Source: Candidatus Peribacteraceae bacterium
Lineage (GTDB): Bacteria; Patescibacteriota; Gracilibacteria; Peribacterales; Peribacteraceae
Reading direction: 5' to 3'
Length of the DNA: 7,481 nt
NCBI GenBank assembly: GCA_018062585.1
Contig: JAGORY010000051.1
Coordinates: forward strand, 1 to 7,481
A program made the translations under genes and the position numbers. The notes below the pieces were generated by a model. That model was not told where the DNA came from and did not search any database. It worked only from the letters and a program-made list of their open reading frames with translations. Of this stretch, positions 6,311-7,481 are shown in pieces (the stretch's first letter is position 1; each line of letters begins with the position of its first letter).

Positions 6311-6789
6311 GACATTTTTTGCTTTAAGTCATTCATAAAAGCTATTTGAGTTGCAGCCGCTGTTTTAAGCAGTCCTGAATAAGTGGTTTGATTAGGAACA
6401 AGCAAAGTTGCCAACTTATTTTTCTCCCGAAGATATTTAATCAAACAATGAAAATCACCATCCCCAGTAATAATCACAGCCTTATCATAGTTGGGGAACT
6501 CTATCATTGCATTCAAGACTAAATCGGCATCACAGTTGCCTTTTACCTTTCCATCCTTACCTTTGTACGTAGGTTTAAATATCAAAATAAATCCGCAAGA
6601 TTGCAGATGGGTATACATTGCAACATTTGTAGGAATATAACCCATTACAATAAATGCTTTTGTGACTCCGTACTTTTCTGCCAGATAAACACGAAACTTT
6701 TTGTAGTCCAAATTCCATCCCATATCTCGGATACCCAAATATAAATTTTGGCCATCAATGAAAGCATAATTATTAGCCTTATTTTGCAT
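6292..6789 (-). CDS. NYN-domain (PIN-like, LabA/DUF88-type) protein
   Basis: The 165-residue protein is essentially one NYN domain. Acidic residues expected at the metal-binding nuclease site are present: D12 in AFIDGQN, D87 and D89 in GNCDADLVLNAM, and D110 and D112 in IITGDGDF. The family pattern KGN-D-(A)-(D/E)-L at 84-90 and the TGDGDF strand end are clear. Members are predicted, and in some cases shown, to be RNA-cleaving or RNA-handling PIN-like enzymes; the target here is unknown. The gene is distinctly AT-rich (22 G+C of 60 at 6421-6480), with AAA, TTT and ATT codons favoured, unlike its neighbours, suggesting horizontal transfer. It stands alone, divergent from the hydrolase gene across 66 bases, with no toxin-antitoxin partner visible. 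No Shine-Dalgarno site precedes the ATG at 6789. C86, where homologues I recall have valine, is mildly unusual. Confidence 0.9.
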   Translation of the reverse strand: MQNKANNYAFIDGQNLYLGIRDMGWNLDYKKFRVYLAEKYGVTKAFIVMGYIPTNVAMYTHLQSCGFILIFKPTYKGKDGKVKGNCDADLVLNAMIEFPNYDKAVIITGDGDFHCLIKYLREKNKLATLLVPNQTTYSGLLKTAAATQIAFMNDLKQKMSKKSTP

Positions 6790-6843
6790 ATCACTAGCTT
6801 ATCAGAATACCAAGAATTTTGTTATTAGTTAGACAACATCATC

Positions 6844-6849
6844 TATAAT
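6844..6849 (+). promoter_or_regulatory. -10 element for a probably leaderless hydrolase transcript
   Basis: A perfect TATAAT ends six bases before the ATG at 6856. With the usual spacing the transcript would start at or within a base or two of the A of the start codon. The -35 is poor: gttatt at 17 bases spacing or TTGTTA at 19. The site lies in the 66-base divergent region shared with the NYN gene. Confidence 0.55.
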
Positions 6850-6855
6850 TGAAAT

Positions 6856-7481
6856 ATGAAATATAGATTGTTTGTCACGTTGATCATTTTAACAGCCTGC
6901 AGCACCCCACCCGCTGCACCCGTCATCGAACCCGAACCGACTCCCGTCGTCCTCGAAGACCAGAAAGTCGAACAGCTGCCCTCAACACTGAGTATCGAGC
7001 ACTTCGGACGCATGAAACTTGTCGGTACCGGCCTCACACTCGATCGCGTCATGGAACGGCATGACACCTACAACAAGTACGCCGTCTCGTACCTCAGTAA
7101 CGGCCTCAAGATCACCGGAGTCTTCCTGATTCCCATGAGCGACGAACCGCATCCGCTCCTGATCTTCAACCACGGCTACATCGCGCCGAGTGTGTACACG
7201 CAGGGGAGGGGACTGAAGCGTGAGCAGGACTACATGGCGAGGCAGGGTTTTGCCGTGCTCCATACGGATTACCGCGGTCACGCGGGATCGGATGAAAGCC
7301 CGATGACTGAGAAGGTCTACGACGGTGCGCTTGAGTACGCGATGGATAGTGCCAATGCCGTGAATGCAGTCCGAGCTGCGAATATTCCGAATGTCGATGC
7401 CACGAAAGTCGGCATGCTCGGGCATTCGATGGGTGGGGGAGTGACCATGGCGATCATCACCGCGAAGCCGGACTTCATCGA
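6856..7481 (+). CDS. lipoprotein alpha/beta hydrolase (S9 prolyl-oligopeptidase-like), 3' end missing
   Basis: 208 codons are present and the frame runs off the right edge. Residues 1-15 form a lipoprotein signal with lipobox LTAC (C15 lipidated), followed by a Pro/Glu-rich tether (16-40). The alpha/beta hydrolase core starts near 80. LLIFNHGYIAP (101-111) supplies the HG oxyanion turn (H106, G107), HTDYRGHAGSD (136-146) is the typical strand-turn, and GHSMGGG (189-195) is the nucleophile elbow with catalytic S191. The Asp and His of the triad would lie beyond the window. The pattern with DATKVGMLGHSMGG is closest to dienelactone-hydrolase or S9 peptidase-like enzymes, so it may be a surface esterase or peptidase; the substrate is not predictable. 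The first 13 or so codons use AGA, TTG and TTA and are AT-rich, while the rest is GC-rich. No Shine-Dalgarno site; a TATAAT lies just upstream. Confidence 0.88.
   Translation, partial: MKYRLFVTLIILTACSTPPAAPVIEPEPTPVVLEDQKVEQLPSTLSIEHFGRMKLVGTGLTLDRVMERHDTYNKYAVSYLSNGLKITGVFLIPMSDEPHPLLIFNHGYIAPSVYTQGRGLKREQDYMARQGFAVLHTDYRGHAGSDESPMTEKVYDGALEYAMDSANAVNAVRAANIPNVDATKVGMLGHSMGGGVTMAIITAKPDFI

Overview
The window reads as a piece of a bacterial chromosome of roughly 50-57% G+C, interrupted by one sharply AT-rich block. It uses the standard code, has short intergenic gaps and has almost no recognisable Shine-Dalgarno sites. The gene content includes a serine-linker ice-binding-like surface protein, small lipoproteins, a lone desulfurase-like enzyme paired with a membrane thioredoxin, and a NYN-domain protein. 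This would fit a candidate-phyla-radiation bacterium such as a Peregrinibacteria/Peribacteria relative. That placement is a guess from general resemblance; no rRNA or ribosomal protein gene is present to anchor it.

Layout. Bases 1-292 are mostly non-coding, with one possible promoter. At 293-2599 a two-gene + strand operon encodes a SufS-like PLP enzyme, followed with no gap (TAAATG) by a membrane-anchored DsbA-like thioredoxin. Convergent to it, a - strand gene (2755-3243) encodes a small membrane-anchored, glycine-rich beta protein with its own near-leaderless promoter. At 3388-4671 a YceI-type lipoprotein is followed 66 bases later by a five-segment membrane protein. A DUF3494 (ice-binding-like) secreted protein with a long polyserine linker occupies 4760-5896 and ends in a strong hairpin at 5914-5945.

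From that hairpin the composition falls abruptly: I count 43 G+C in the 180 bases 5941-6120. The AT-rich block holds about 320 bases with no convincing gene but several small inverted repeats, a bidirectional terminator, and a - strand NYN-domain (PIN-like) gene at 6292-6789 whose stop codon lies inside the terminator stem. The block continues through the divergent promoter region into the first dozen or so codons of a lipoprotein alpha/beta hydrolase (6856 to the right edge, incomplete), after which composition returns to normal.

Most gene products act at or outside the membrane: thioredoxin, beta protein, YceI lipoprotein, multi-pass protein, adhesin-like protein and lipoprotein hydrolase. 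The desulfurase-like enzyme and the NYN protein are cytoplasmic. The two strongest leads are the desulfurase/membrane-thioredoxin pair and the AT-rich NYN block, which seems to have brought a promoter, and perhaps a start and signal peptide, to the hydrolase gene.
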